Notes: generated by a model from the sequence alone, not told the origin. 43,769 nucleotides of DNA from Parcubacteria group bacterium (GCA_013204395.1 JABMNZ010000001.1:1-43769); one strand, 5' to 3'. Shown: positions 1-7,976, numbered from the stretch's first letter. Numbers and translations: made by a program.

Positions 1-47
1 CCACCAAGGTATAAGCTTGGCGCTCTAACCAACTGAGCTACGGGCCC
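1..47 (-). tRNA. tRNA-Ile(UAU), partial, cut by window start
   Basis: Read on the minus strand, the acceptor strand GGGCCCG (47-41) is followed by T8-A9, a GCTC/GAGC D-stem and an anticodon stem CCAAG/CTTGG enclosing the loop CTTATAC. The anticodon is therefore UAU, which reads the Ile codon AUA. The variable loop, T-arm and 3' acceptor strand lie beyond the window edge. The body (GGGCC start, AGTTGGTTA D-loop) is isoleucine-like. Most bacteria read AUA with a CAU-anticodon tRNA modified to lysidine by TilS, so an encoded UAU anticodon is uncommon. Confidence 0.88.
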
Positions 48-59
48 CCTTTCATCTAT

Positions 60-95
60 AGTATAGCATTGACGCGACAAAATGCGTGCTATACT
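60..95. promoter_or_regulatory. Divergent palindromic extended -10 promoters
   Basis: The arms AGTATAGCA (60-68) and TGCTATACT (87-95) form a perfect 9-bp inverted repeat. Each arm is an extended -10 box (TGC-TATACT) facing outward. The minus-strand box would start transcription near 53, a few bases before the tRNA-Ile 5' end at 47. The plus-strand box would start near 102, just before the ATG at 106. A TTGACG at 69-74 lies 15 bp upstream of the plus -10. The same architecture recurs at 3206-3235. Confidence 0.6.
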
Positions 96-105
96 ACCCA
101 TCGAT

Positions 106-558
106 ATGGATGCACAAATTACCTCATTTTTCATCATTCTGTCGATTCTTTGGTTCTTAATGTACTGGGTATTGGGTGGAGTATTCTTTGCTGTTATTAC
201 GATTATTCGTCTTGGTAGACTAAGAAAGCTCAGGTTTAGCTGTTTATTTAGCTTATTGGCCCTGATAGCTGGGGTGGTATCAGCCTACTTTGGAATCAAT
301 GGTTCCCAAGATGCTGTTGGTGATTGCCTGGCAACAGCGGTAACACGAGCAGAGAAAGTTACAGCAGTGTTCGGATGTGGTTTTGCATCGATTCTTGGAG
401 CGTTTTTGCTAGGAGCCCTTGCACTTACAATCGGCGGATTCATTATCATGGCCCTTTCAAAATCCAAGACCAAGCCATGGATCACTCTTGAGCCAGAGAT
501 GGAGGGTCCTGAGTCTCAGGAGCCTTCTCAAATCGAGACAAAGAGTAAGTTTTTCTAG
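106..558 (+). CDS. Small three-helix membrane protein, unknown function
   Basis: A 150-residue protein not matched to a known family. Hydrophobic segments at about 7-33, 44-62 and 90-115 predict three membrane helices, followed by a polar acidic tail rich in Glu, Pro and Ser. Two cysteines flank the loop before the third helix. The in-frame ATG at 82 lies upstream of the predicted transcription start, because the extended -10 TATACT is at 90-95. The ATG at 106, ten bases past the -10 box, is therefore preferred and would give a nearly leaderless message. No Shine-Dalgarno sequence is visible. It stands alone between two tRNA genes. Confidence 0.6.
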   Translation: MDAQITSFFIILSILWFLMYWVLGGVFFAVITIIRLGRLRKLRFSCLFSLLALIAGVVSAYFGINGSQDAVGDCLATAVTRAEKVTAVFGCGFASILGAFLLGALALTIGGFIIMALSKSKTKPWITLEPEMEGPESQEPSQIETKSKFF

Positions 559-560
559 TA

Positions 561-589
561 TTGACGATAGGTTGCCCGTCCCATACAAT
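561..589 (+). promoter_or_regulatory. Sigma70-type promoter of tRNA-Val
   Basis: TTGACG (561-566) and TACAAT (584-589) are separated by exactly 17 bp. Transcription would start near 596, six bases before the mature tRNA 5' end at 602. It is one of the clearest housekeeping promoters in the window. Confidence 0.75.
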
Positions 590-601
590 CGCATGCGTTA
601 A

Positions 602-678
602 GGGTTCATAGCTCAGTTGGTTAGAGCGCCACATTGACATTGTGGAGGTCAGAGGTTCAACTCCTCTTGGACCCACCA
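602..678 (+). tRNA. tRNA-Val(GAC)
   Basis: A complete cloverleaf: acceptor GGGTTCA (602-608) with TGGACCC (668-674), D-stem GCTC/GAGC, anticodon stem CCACA/TGTGG around loop TTGACAT (anticodon GAC), and T-stem AGAGG/CCTCT with loop TTCAACT. Discriminator A675 is followed by an encoded CCA (676-678). A promoter lies just upstream and a terminator directly downstream, so it is a single-gene unit. It is convergent with the CCA-adding enzyme gene. Confidence 0.96.
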
Positions 679-710
679 AAAACACCCAGGCTAATCCTGG
701 GTGTTTTTTT
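678..710. terminator. Bidirectional rho-independent terminator
   Basis: AACACCCAGG (681-690) pairs with CCTGGGTGTT (696-705) around a five-base loop, extended by A/T pairs outside. A seven-T run (704-710) serves the plus strand, ending tRNA-Val. A five-A run (678-682) gives a T-tract on the minus strand, ending the cca gene. The cca stop codon (691-693, read on minus) lies in the hairpin loop, so the last cca codons form one arm of the stem. Confidence 0.9.
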
Positions 711-2034
711 GATTCTTGATGTATTTGAGAGCTGCTTCGCGGGTCATGAGTTTGCCGTCTAGTTGCTTGTCTCTTATGTGATCGAGGATGAGACGGACTC
801 CTGGGCCGGCATCGATTCCAGAGGCTAGGATGTCGTTTCCAGAGAGTAGTGGTGCTATGGTCTCGTCGCTGTCTACGAGCCATAGGCCCTCAATATTTTG
901 TCTTCGGTCTCTGGCGCTTTGTGCCACATCTCCCTGGCCGAGAAGTTCCAGACATCGGTTCAAAAGCTCACCTTTTCCGTTCATGAACTTTCTTTCAAAT
1001 GAACTTGCTGGCATGACATCGACGGTCTTAGTCGTTAGGCCCGCGTGCAGCTGTTTAATGAGCCACAGGACCAGATCTGGATTTAGTTTACTGGAAGATC
1101 CTTTTGGCATGGTGTCCAGGCCGGCGAAGCGGATGGCTTCTTTGAGTGTTTGCTCAGATAGGCCGCGTAGTAGCAATGCGATGGTTATGGTTGGTTCATC
1201 TGCACGCACCTCCCATAGGGGGTCTAGATATCGCTCGTCTACTTCTACGATCCGTTGCACTTCAGGGAGCAATGCTGAGAGCACTCCGTGTTTAAGAAAT
1301 TCTTTTATTGCTTTGACTGGCGATCGACTCAGGGCTTTGGTGATTTCAAGGCCAATGATTTCTCTGGGCACGACAAAGACTTGCTTGCCGTCGATTTCAC
1401 GAATGCGATTGATTTCGATGATGTGATCAACGATGGCCTTAGAGGTTGTGTCTTCAATATCAAAATGAAGTTCTGCGGCAAAGCGTAGTCCGCGAAGCAT
1501 TCGTGAGAGATCCTCTTGGAAACGTTCGGCTGGATCGCCTACGGCCCGTATGCGTCTGTCCTCTAGGTCAACTTGTCCATTGAATGGATCAGTGAGCTTG
1601 CGTGTGCGAAGGTCAAAAGCCATGGCGTTAATAGTGAAGTCGCGTCTTGCTAGATCGTCCTCTATTGGGAGAGACGGATCTGACTGGATATCAAAGTCCT
1701 TGTACCCCCCAAGAGCTCCATCTTTTACGGCCTCTGTTCGAGGTAGGGCAATGTCGATAAATTCTATTTGATCTGTAGTGAAACCAGTTGGCAAGAACTT
1801 GTAGACACCAAAGTGTTGCCCCACAAGTGAAAGACCGCCAAATGCACTGAACCAAGTTTCGATTTTTTCTGGAGCAAGACCCTGAATAACAAAATCAAAA
1901 TCAATGGTCCTCATTTTTCGTCCAAGGAGTCCATCTCGGACCGCGCCGCCAACAAGATAGAGATTGGCTTCAGGATGCTCAGACAAAAAATCCTCTACCC
2001 AAAAGAGAGATTCTTGTTCACGGATTAATTGCAT
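691..2034 (-). CDS. cca: CCA tRNA nucleotidyltransferase / poly(A) polymerase family
   Basis: A 447-residue cytoplasmic enzyme that adds or repairs the tRNA 3' CCA end from CTP and ATP. The nucleotidyltransferase head shows LVGGAVRDGLLGR (about 27-39), the metal-binding DFDFV pair of aspartates just after, RRDFTINAMAFD near 130 and LRGLRFAAEL near 180; a helical tail follows. An upstream in-frame ATG exists at 2055. The chosen ATG at 2034 has a perfect AGGAGG (2043-2048) eight bases before it, whereas the ATG at 2055 has none and sits too near the -10 box. It is convergent with tRNA-Val. Length is normal for the bacterial class II enzymes. Confidence 0.93.
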   Translation of the reverse strand: MQLIREQESLFWVEDFLSEHPEANLYLVGGAVRDGLLGRKMRTIDFDFVIQGLAPEKIETWFSAFGGLSLVGQHFGVYKFLPTGFTTDQIEFIDIALPRTEAVKDGALGGYKDFDIQSDPSLPIEDDLARRDFTINAMAFDLRTRKLTDPFNGQVDLEDRRIRAVGDPAERFQEDLSRMLRGLRFAAELHFDIEDTTSKAIVDHIIEINRIREIDGKQVFVVPREIIGLEITKALSRSPVKAIKEFLKHGVLSALLPEVQRIVEVDERYLDPLWEVRADEPTITIALLLRGLSEQTLKEAIRFAGLDTMPKGSSSKLNPDLVLWLIKQLHAGLTTKTVDVMPASSFERKFMNGKGELLNRCLELLGQGDVAQSARDRRQNIEGLWLVDSDETIAPLLSGNDILASGIDAGPGVRLILDHIRDKQLDGKLMTREAALKYIKNQKNTQD

Positions 2035-2042
2035 GAGTCGTT

Positions 2043-2072
2043 CCTCCTGAGACATACGCAAGTAGTATATCA
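2043..2072 (-). promoter_or_regulatory. cca extended -10 promoter and strong RBS
   Basis: On the minus strand TGA-TATACT (2072-2064) is an extended -10 box at the 3' end of the upstream glycosyltransferase gene; no good -35 is seen. AGGAGG (2048-2043) lies eight bases before the ATG at 2034. The pair predicts a leader of about 23 bases and fixes the cca start. Confidence 0.65.
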
Positions 2073-3182
2073 AACCAACTGCTTATAGACCTCATGGGTC
2101 TGTTCACACATGCTCTTGAGAGAAAATTCGCCAAGTGTTTTTGCGCGGCCGGCATCACCCATTTGTTTGCGCAGATTAGCGTCTGTGATGAGTCGCTTTA
2201 GAGCTTGCGTGAGAGCACTTTGGTGGCCACGTGGCACAAGAAGACCCGCATCGTCGCCAATGGCCTCAGAGACGCCCCCAACGTCTGTAGCGATCACAGG
2301 CAGGCCATGAGCCATGGCTTCTAGGATGGAACGGGGGAGTCCTTCCCAGTTTGATGTGAGAATAAACAGGTCTGAAGATGAGTATTTTTTAAAAAGTTCA
2401 CGACGCTCGAGCCTTGGTGTGATGGAGATCGAGCTCTCGAGCTTGTATTGTGTAATCAACAGTCGAGTTGGGTTTTCCAAAGGGCCGTCTCCAACGATAG
2501 TGAGGTGGAATTTTTCTAGGGTTGCTTCTGGGAGAGCGGCTACGGCACCAATGAGTAGAAGCGGATCTTTTTGATTAACGAGACGACCAACGAAGATGGC
2601 TTCGACACTCTGATTTTTTCCGTCATTGCGAGGGAGTGGAACGACCGAAGCAATCTCCTCCACACCATTGTGAACCGTCTGTAATTTTGTTGGGGTTCCC
2701 ACACCGCTGTTAAGGGCAAGCTCGCGGTCGTAGTTGCTCACACAGATGATGGATGCGGCGTGGCGAGCAGCAAGACGTTCAAGGATGGCCACGACAGATC
2801 GACGCGGTTGAGGAATTCCAGGAGCGAATCCCCATCCGTGGGCGGTGAAGATGGTTGGTACATTACCTCGAAGAGCAAAGCGTCCGACTAGTCCAGCGAT
2901 CGTGCTGTGGCAGCTGACGAGGTCAGGTTTAAAGCGATCGACAGCTTGGGTAAGCGAGCGACCAGCTCGCCAAAGTTTAAGAGGATTCAGTGAGTTGTCG
3001 ATGTCTGGGTTTTCAAAATAAGCAACATCGAGTTCATCCGCGCGCTCAGACAACCATCCACCAGGCCGCGACATAATCGCAACCTCATGCCCCCGCTCAA
3101 TCATAAAACGAGCGAGTTGCATGACATGCGTCTGCGCCCCGCCACCACCCTCTGATTTGGTAATGAAGTAAAGAAGTTTCAG
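2070..3182 (-). CDS. GT4 family glycosyltransferase, probable CTG start
   Basis: A 370-residue GT-B retaining glycosyltransferase of the cytoplasmic face. The C-terminal half carries the sugar-nucleotide site with the EX7E motif (WEGLPRSILEAMAHG) and AFVGRLVNQKDP-like linker. Starting at the first ATG (3122) would remove the beta-strand and glycine-rich loop typical of GT4 N-termini. The in-frame codons before it read KLLYFITKSEGGGGAQTHV, with stops further up and no ATG, GTG or TTG. A CTG at 3180-3182 is the best start; ATA is the alternative. A divergent promoter lies at 3206-3235. The gene ends one base inside the -10 region of cca. Confidence 0.8.
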   Translation of the reverse strand: MKLLYFITKSEGGGGAQTHVMQLARFMIERGHEVAIMSRPGGWLSERADELDVAYFENPDIDNSLNPLKLWRAGRSLTQAVDRFKPDLVSCHSTIAGLVGRFALRGNVPTIFTAHGWGFAPGIPQPRRSVVAILERLAARHAASIICVSNYDRELALNSGVGTPTKLQTVHNGVEEIASVVPLPRNDGKNQSVEAIFVGRLVNQKDPLLLIGAVAALPEATLEKFHLTIVGDGPLENPTRLLITQYKLESSISITPRLERRELFKKYSSSDLFILTSNWEGLPRSILEAMAHGLPVIATDVGGVSEAIGDDAGLLVPRGHQSALTQALKRLITDANLRKQMGDAGRAKTLGEFSLKSMCEQTHEVYKQLV

Positions 3183-3235
3183 ATGTTTTATTCAGATTTA
3201 AGGTGATTGTAGCATGGGGGTAGGGGTGCTACAAT
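3102..3235. repeat. Direct repeat, copy A (GT4 5' end plus divergent promoter)
   Basis: This segment holds the first codons of the minus-strand GT4 gene, its leader and the divergent promoter. A shorter, diverged copy in the same orientation lies at 4084-4191. The two copies flank the methyltransferase gene 3316-4065. Confidence 0.7.
3206..3235. promoter_or_regulatory. Perfectly symmetric divergent promoter
   Basis: ATTGTAGCA (3206-3214) and TGCTACAAT (3227-3235) form a perfect inverted repeat. Each strand reads TTGTAG, 17 bp, TACAAT, with an extended TGC before the -10. The minus promoter would start near 3199 and serve the GT4 gene starting at 3182. The plus promoter would serve the methyltransferase at 3316 with a leader of about 75 bases. 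Confidence 0.6.
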
Positions 3236-3315
3236 TTATATTCTGTGAGTATCTAATAAATAATTGACTGGTTTTTTAGATCTTTGATCGTTATTACCAG
3301 CTCCCAGTATACGCT

Positions 3316-4065
3316 ATGAAATTTGTTCCACAACAATTTAAACATAAAGTTAAAAAGCTAATTGGTTATCAATCTCCGCCAGAGAGATTAATGTATCGTA
3401 TTCCTTTGTATGAGGATTTCTTGAGGATCTCTGGAGGAATTTCCCCCGGGAAGCGTATTTTGGAAGTTGGTCCAAAGGACGGGATGGACACGAAGCGTCT
3501 TGCGTCACTAAAACCGAAAGAGCTCGTTTTTATCGACCTTCCTGAAAAACGTGAAGGGAATCGATTGTGGATGGAGGAAATGAATTATCCACTTTCGTAT
3601 GTAGAAGCAAATTTTTTATACATGACCCCAGAAGAGCGGGAGCGGATGGGCACGTTTGATGTGATTTATTTTACTGGCATTCTTTATCATAATGCCGAGC
3701 AGTTACGTTTTTTGAGACAGCTTTATAAGATGTTGAACCCTGGTGGTTATCTTGTTTTAGAGAGTGCGACATTGCGATCAAACCGAAAGATGAGGAACGG
3801 GGCCTATGTTGAGATTTTTTATCCGAATACGTATAGAAATACAGGATCAGTTACCCATCTTCCAAGTAAGGGTGCGATCAATGCGTGGTTGCAAATGGTC
3901 GGATTCCATGAGGTGACTGAGTCGCGGTGTTATAAGAAGTTTAATAGGAGGATTGTTGGTCAACGTTACGCATGTATTGCCAAGAAGAGCTCCGAAGATG
4001 ATGGAGGAACCTACAAAAGTGATGATGCGTTAAACCCTCCTTATAAATTTGGAGATGCTACTTAG
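3316..4065 (+). CDS. Class I SAM-dependent methyltransferase
   Basis: A 249-residue Rossmann-fold methyltransferase. Motif I is ILEVGPKDGMD (about 48-58), the acidic post-II residue is in FIDLP, and the motif IV region reads FDVIYFTGILYHNAEQLRFLRQL before LNPGGYLVLES. The substrate is unknown; the position at the edge of a glycan locus suggests modification of a sugar. It is flanked by direct repeats (3102-3235 and 4084-4191), so it may be an inserted cassette. The ATG at 3316 has no clear ribosome binding site. A tail of about 30 polar residues follows the fold. Confidence 0.75.
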   Translation: MKFVPQQFKHKVKKLIGYQSPPERLMYRIPLYEDFLRISGGISPGKRILEVGPKDGMDTKRLASLKPKELVFIDLPEKREGNRLWMEEMNYPLSYVEANFLYMTPEERERMGTFDVIYFTGILYHNAEQLRFLRQLYKMLNPGGYLVLESATLRSNRKMRNGAYVEIFYPNTYRNTGSVTHLPSKGAINAWLQMVGFHEVTESRCYKKFNRRIVGQRYACIAKKSSEDDGGTYKSDDALNPPYKFGDAT

Positions 4066-4083
4066 GACAAATGTTATTGTGTC

Positions 4084-4191
4084 CATAAACTGAGTGAGTT
4101 GCATAACATGTGTCTGCACCTCGCCCCATCTTCAGATTTGATAATGAAGTAAGTTAGAGTGATCGTAGCATTGGGGCATGGGTGCTACAAT
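4084..4191 (-). pseudogene. Diverged copy B: GT4 5' fragment plus promoter remnant
   Basis: Read on the minus strand, this repeats the start of the GT4 gene at 3182 (codons for YFI-KSE followed by ACACATGT-ATGCAACTC) and then loses frame. It keeps the divergent promoter arms as ATCGTAGCA (4162-4170) and TGCTACAAT (4183-4191), giving a plus-strand -10 TACAAT 17 bp from a weak -35. About 26 bases present in copy A are missing. No glycosyltransferase body follows, so it is a fragment. The plus promoter lies about 90 bases before the methyltransferase at 4283, mirroring the spacing in copy A. The rest of the 4066-4282 spacer shows nothing else. Confidence 0.65.
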
Positions 4192-4282
4192 CATACCAAG
4201 CAAAGATATGTTTTTATGTAGAATGGACTTTTCTTGCTTACGATTTTCCAACAACTTAACTCTCGACAAGCATATTTAAGTT

Positions 4283-5086
4283 ATGGTTTTTCTTGATCCT
4301 GAGTCTGGGCAACTATTACAATTTAAAGAAAAAGCAACAACTGAGTTTTGGGATCAACAATGGGGTGAGTGTGATCTCAAAGAGAAAGTTACCCGACAAC
4401 GTCGAAATCGCTTGGTAGATGCAGTAACAAAGAAGTACCTTGCTCCAGGCTCTCGAGTGCTTGACGCTGGTTGTGGAATTGGTGCGACGGTCCATGGACT
4501 TGATCTTCTTGGTTACGATGCCGTTGGAATTGATACGGCAGAAAATACGGTTAAATTGATCAATCAGCATTTTCCGAAATTAGAGGTGTCAGTTCAAGAT
4601 GTGCAGTCTACTGATTTTCCAGATGAAAGTTTTGACGGATGTTGGTCACTTGGTGTGATTGAACATGATTTGAACGGTTACGATCAAATTATTATAGAGA
4701 CACATCGTATACTTAAACCAGGTGGATTCCTTTTTTTAACATTTCCGTGCATGTCTCCACTACGTAGAGTAAAAGCGAGGTTTGGTTTGTATAACAACCT
4801 CTTAAAGAATCAAGATTACGATACGTTTTATCAATTCATGCTAGAGCCATCTATGGTTATAGACCGATTAAAGAATTTTGGTTTTGTTATTCGGTCAAGA
4901 ACATATGCTGATGGAACAAAGGGGCTGAAAGATGAGATATCTTTTCTTAAGCCATTGTTGCAGAGGATTTATAATGGAAAGAACATGGTAGCGAAGGTTC
5001 TAAATTTTGCTATTTCAAAAACTTGCGCCCCTTTTGCAGGTCATGGTGTGCTTCTGGTCTGTGAAAAAATAAACAAAGGAGACTAA
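4283..5086 (+). CDS. Class I SAM-dependent methyltransferase
   Basis: A 267-residue methyltransferase with motif I RVLDAGCGIGATV (58-70), post-I VGIDTAE (81-87), the acidic-loop region FDGCWSLGVIEH, and ILKPGGFLFLTFP. This is the UbiE/Coq5-like layout common among small-molecule and sugar methyltransferases; the acceptor is unknown. AT-rich sequence with TATTTA at 4273-4278 sits five bases before the ATG and could give a leaderless message, or transcription may come from the copied promoter at 4162-4191. The gene is followed after three bases by another methyltransferase with a good ribosome binding site. Confidence 0.8.
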   Translation: MVFLDPESGQLLQFKEKATTEFWDQQWGECDLKEKVTRQRRNRLVDAVTKKYLAPGSRVLDAGCGIGATVHGLDLLGYDAVGIDTAENTVKLINQHFPKLEVSVQDVQSTDFPDESFDGCWSLGVIEHDLNGYDQIIIETHRILKPGGFLFLTFPCMSPLRRVKARFGLYNNLLKNQDYDTFYQFMLEPSMVIDRLKNFGFVIRSRTYADGTKGLKDEISFLKPLLQRIYNGKNMVAKVLNFAISKTCAPFAGHGVLLVCEKINKGD

Positions 5087-5089
5087 TAT

Positions 5090-5728
5090 ATGAAACTCTT
5101 CCTTTATAAAACTGCAGCTAAGGTTTTTCTTTACATCCACTCATCTGCTTATCACTGGTCAGGTCATTGTGCAGCGCGAGCTGAAGGTGGATTACATCCA
5201 AAACACAGAATAATGAGATACCATGATTTTTTTGTAGATCGTGTGACGGGTGATGATGATGTTCTTGATATTGGATGTAATAATGGGGCACTTGGGTATT
5301 CTGTTGCAAAGGTTGCAAAAAGTGTTGTTGGAATTGAAATCAAGTCAAAGCATAAAAAGAGTTGGGTAGAGAAATACGCTGCTGATAACATTACATATCA
5401 GGTGGGAGATGCAACAACCTTCTCGTTTTCCAAGAAGTTCGACGTAGCGCTCCTTTCAAATGTTTTAGAGCATATCGAAAATCGTCATGATTTTTTAACA
5501 CGAATTAAACCACTCGCATCAACTTTTTTATTTCGTATTCCGATGATTAATCGTGATTGGGTGACCCCGTATAAGAAAGAGTTGGGAATGTATTGGAAAT
5601 GTGACCCAACACATTTCATCGAGTATACATTCGAGACATTTTCAGATGAGTTAGAAAAGGCTGGGTATCAGATAGTTGAGTATTCAATTCAGTTCGGCGA
5701 GATTTGGGCGGTGGCAAAGCCTCTATAG
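5090..5728 (+). CDS. Class I SAM-dependent methyltransferase
   Basis: A 212-residue methyltransferase: motif I DVLDIGCNNGALGY (57-70), post-I VVGIEIKSK, and FDVALLSNVLEHIEN for the active-site region. The N-terminal 45 residues resemble those of enzymes acting on lipid-linked or long-chain substrates only loosely, so no substrate is proposed. A clear AGGAG (about 5077-5081) precedes the ATG, one of few such sites in this locus. It is in the same run as 4283-5086. Confidence 0.8.
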   Translation: MKLFLYKTAAKVFLYIHSSAYHWSGHCAARAEGGLHPKHRIMRYHDFFVDRVTGDDDVLDIGCNNGALGYSVAKVAKSVVGIEIKSKHKKSWVEKYAADNITYQVGDATTFSFSKKFDVALLSNVLEHIENRHDFLTRIKPLASTFLFRIPMINRDWVTPYKKELGMYWKCDPTHFIEYTFETFSDELEKAGYQIVEYSIQFGEIWAVAKPL

Positions 5729-5784
5729 AATATGTGTTTACGTACTTTTCTAAATGAAAAAAGTTAATAATCAGTACCATTTTC

Positions 5785-6903
5785 ATGACTTATTCACTGA
5801 AAGAAAAAACTTTAGCGCTGTTTTTTACCCGGGGAGTTTCACTCCAGCGTTGGGACGAGGTGGGTAATCTTTCACGTGAAATTGTCATATACAATAAATT
5901 AGCACCGCACATGAAGCGGATTTATTTTTTTACCTATGGGACCAAGGATGATTTGAAGTATCAGGATCAGCTTGCAGAAAATATTGTGATTGTTCCAAAG
6001 ATGCTTCCATTACCAAGTTTGCTGTATATGTTTGCGCTTCCATTTTTGGCACATGCAGAATGCCGTGACTCAGATATTTTCAAGACAAACCAGATGAAAG
6101 GAGGGTTGGCAGCAATGATCGCTGCTCATGTGTACCGTAAGAAATTGATTGTTCGTTGTGGCTATGAATGGTTGAATAGTTCCATTCGAGCAGGTTCAAT
6201 CTGGTGGAAGTTGTTGATCATTAAACTGATTGAGAAGGTGGTGTATCGAAATGCAAATCACATTATTTTGAGTGCTCATAATATCAAGGATTTTGTACTC
6301 GAGCGATTTAGTGTTCCTGAAAAACTAATAACCGTCATTCCAAATTACATTGACACGGTGCTTTTTTCTCCAAAACAATCTACAAAGCATCAAAAAACGA
6401 TTTACTTTGTTGGTCGGTTAAGCGCGGAGAAGAATCTTTTTAATCTTATTACAGCACTATCTGGTCTTGATTTTAATTTGGTTGTCTTCGGTTCTGGCAT
6501 TCTCGATTCAGATCTTAAACTGCACGCTGAATCTGAGAACGTGCGAGTAGAGTTTCGTGGTAACATTTCAAATGATCTTCTGCCAGAAGAACTGAACAAG
6601 GCAGAAATATTTATCTTACCTTCATTATTCGAGGGTAACCCAAAGGCCCTTTTAGAAGCTATGGCATGCGGTCTACCCGTGATAGCAACAAACGTAGTTG
6701 GGAATCAAGAGTTAATCTCACATAAAGAAAATGGGTATCTATGTGAGACTAGTGTTGAGTCGATTCGAGAGGCTATTGTTGCCGTTACATCTGATACATT
6801 ATTAATGTCTACAATGGGCACAGGTGCGCGCAAGACAATTCTAGAAGGATTTTCTATTGAACATGTTTTGAAATCGGAGATGAATATTTATTCTTCATTA
6901 TGA
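5785..6903 (+). CDS. GT4 family glycosyltransferase
   Basis: A 372-residue GT-B glycosyltransferase. The C-terminal domain begins near YFVGRLSAEKNL (207-218) and carries EX7E at E283 and E291 in FEGNPKALLEAMACG, which binds the nucleotide-sugar. The N-terminal acceptor domain is variable, as expected. It ends with an ATGA overlap into the next glycosyltransferase, so three GT4 genes (5785-9061) are translationally coupled. The 56-base gap before it holds no obvious terminator or strong promoter. Confidence 0.87.
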   Translation: MTYSLKEKTLALFFTRGVSLQRWDEVGNLSREIVIYNKLAPHMKRIYFFTYGTKDDLKYQDQLAENIVIVPKMLPLPSLLYMFALPFLAHAECRDSDIFKTNQMKGGLAAMIAAHVYRKKLIVRCGYEWLNSSIRAGSIWWKLLIIKLIEKVVYRNANHIILSAHNIKDFVLERFSVPEKLITVIPNYIDTVLFSPKQSTKHQKTIYFVGRLSAEKNLFNLITALSGLDFNLVVFGSGILDSDLKLHAESENVRVEFRGNISNDLLPEELNKAEIFILPSLFEGNPKALLEAMACGLPVIATNVVGNQELISHKENGYLCETSVESIREAIVAVTSDTLLMSTMGTGARKTILEGFSIEHVLKSEMNIYSSL

Positions 6904-7976
6904 TTGGAAAGTACCCACAGCTATTGAAAGCGCTTCTATCAAATTGTGTTTCGAATATTTCTGGTAAAGAACTCACTTACATTATCGATGGAAGATCTTG
7001 GGTTATAAAGGAAATTGGAAAATCAATAACAAAATCTCTTTCTCAAAGAAATCAACTGGCCGCCCGTATCAGTTATGATTCGATTGGTATTCGGAATCAG
7101 ATCATTCATTTTGGATCAGTGGGTCATTTCTTCATTCGTGGAGGAGAGGGGGGGTGGCACAAACCACATTCCTCAAATCAATTTATTTTAACCTGGTTTC
7201 ATGTTGCACCAGGGGACCCACGTTTGGCATACATGAAAATAGCCCAAGAGGATTTGGTGGCAATTCATACATCTTGTAACTCAACAAAAAAGACATTGAT
7301 TGAATCTGGTGTGAACCCGCTAAAAGTTCATGTAATTCCACTTGGAATCGATCTTAGTAAATTCCACGCAGCTTCTGATGAGGAGAAAGGCTCTATTCAA
7401 AGATCACTGGAAATTCCAGAGAATCGATTTGTTATTGGATCCTTTCAAAAAGACGGTGAAGGTTGGGGTGATGGTTTGGAGCCTAAGCTGGTAAAAGGCC
7501 CGGATGTTTTTGTTGATACAGTTATTCAAGTAAAAGACTTGAGACCTTTCGTTTTGTTGACAGGGCCATCAAGGGGATATGTAAAGAAGCGACTTTCAGA
7601 AAACGGTATTGATTTTAAACACATTTACATTGATAATTTCTCAGAAATTCCAAGGATGTATAATGCGCTAGATCTCTATATCATCGCTTCGCGTGTTGAG
7701 GGTGGTCCGATGGCTATTTTGGAATCCTGGGCGAGTGGTGTTCCGGTTGTATCGACAAAAGTGGGCATGGTGCCTGATATAGCAGTTGATCGTGAGACCG
7801 CTCTTTTGTGTAATGTTGAGGATGTTGTTTCGTTGGTAAGTAATGTCAAAAAAATATCGAAGGATAAGGTTTTAAGAACACAAATGGTCAAAAAATCCCT
7901 TGAGCAAGTTCAGGAATATTCTTGGGACAAGATATCGGATCGCCATTTTATCGAGTTGTATAAACCATTGGTATGA
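6900..7976 (+). CDS. GT4 family glycosyltransferase
   Basis: A 358-residue GT-B glycosyltransferase with VIPLGIDLSKF near 145-155 and EX7E at E267 and E275 (VEGGPMAILESWASG). Coupled by ATGA overlaps to genes on both sides, so the three enzymes are probably made together and add successive sugars of one repeat unit. Donor and linkage cannot be read from sequence. Confidence 0.86.
   Translation: MIGKYPQLLKALLSNCVSNISGKELTYIIDGRSWVIKEIGKSITKSLSQRNQLAARISYDSIGIRNQIIHFGSVGHFFIRGGEGGWHKPHSSNQFILTWFHVAPGDPRLAYMKIAQEDLVAIHTSCNSTKKTLIESGVNPLKVHVIPLGIDLSKFHAASDEEKGSIQRSLEIPENRFVIGSFQKDGEGWGDGLEPKLVKGPDVFVDTVIQVKDLRPFVLLTGPSRGYVKKRLSENGIDFKHIYIDNFSEIPRMYNALDLYIIASRVEGGPMAILESWASGVPVVSTKVGMVPDIAVDRETALLCNVEDVVSLVSNVKKISKDKVLRTQMVKKSLEQVQEYSWDKISDRHFIELYKPLV

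Noticed and set aside
3102-4191. Insertion sequence or transposon bounded by the direct repeats
   Set aside because: No transposase, terminal inverted repeats or target duplication is seen; the repeats are copies of local gene and promoter sequence.
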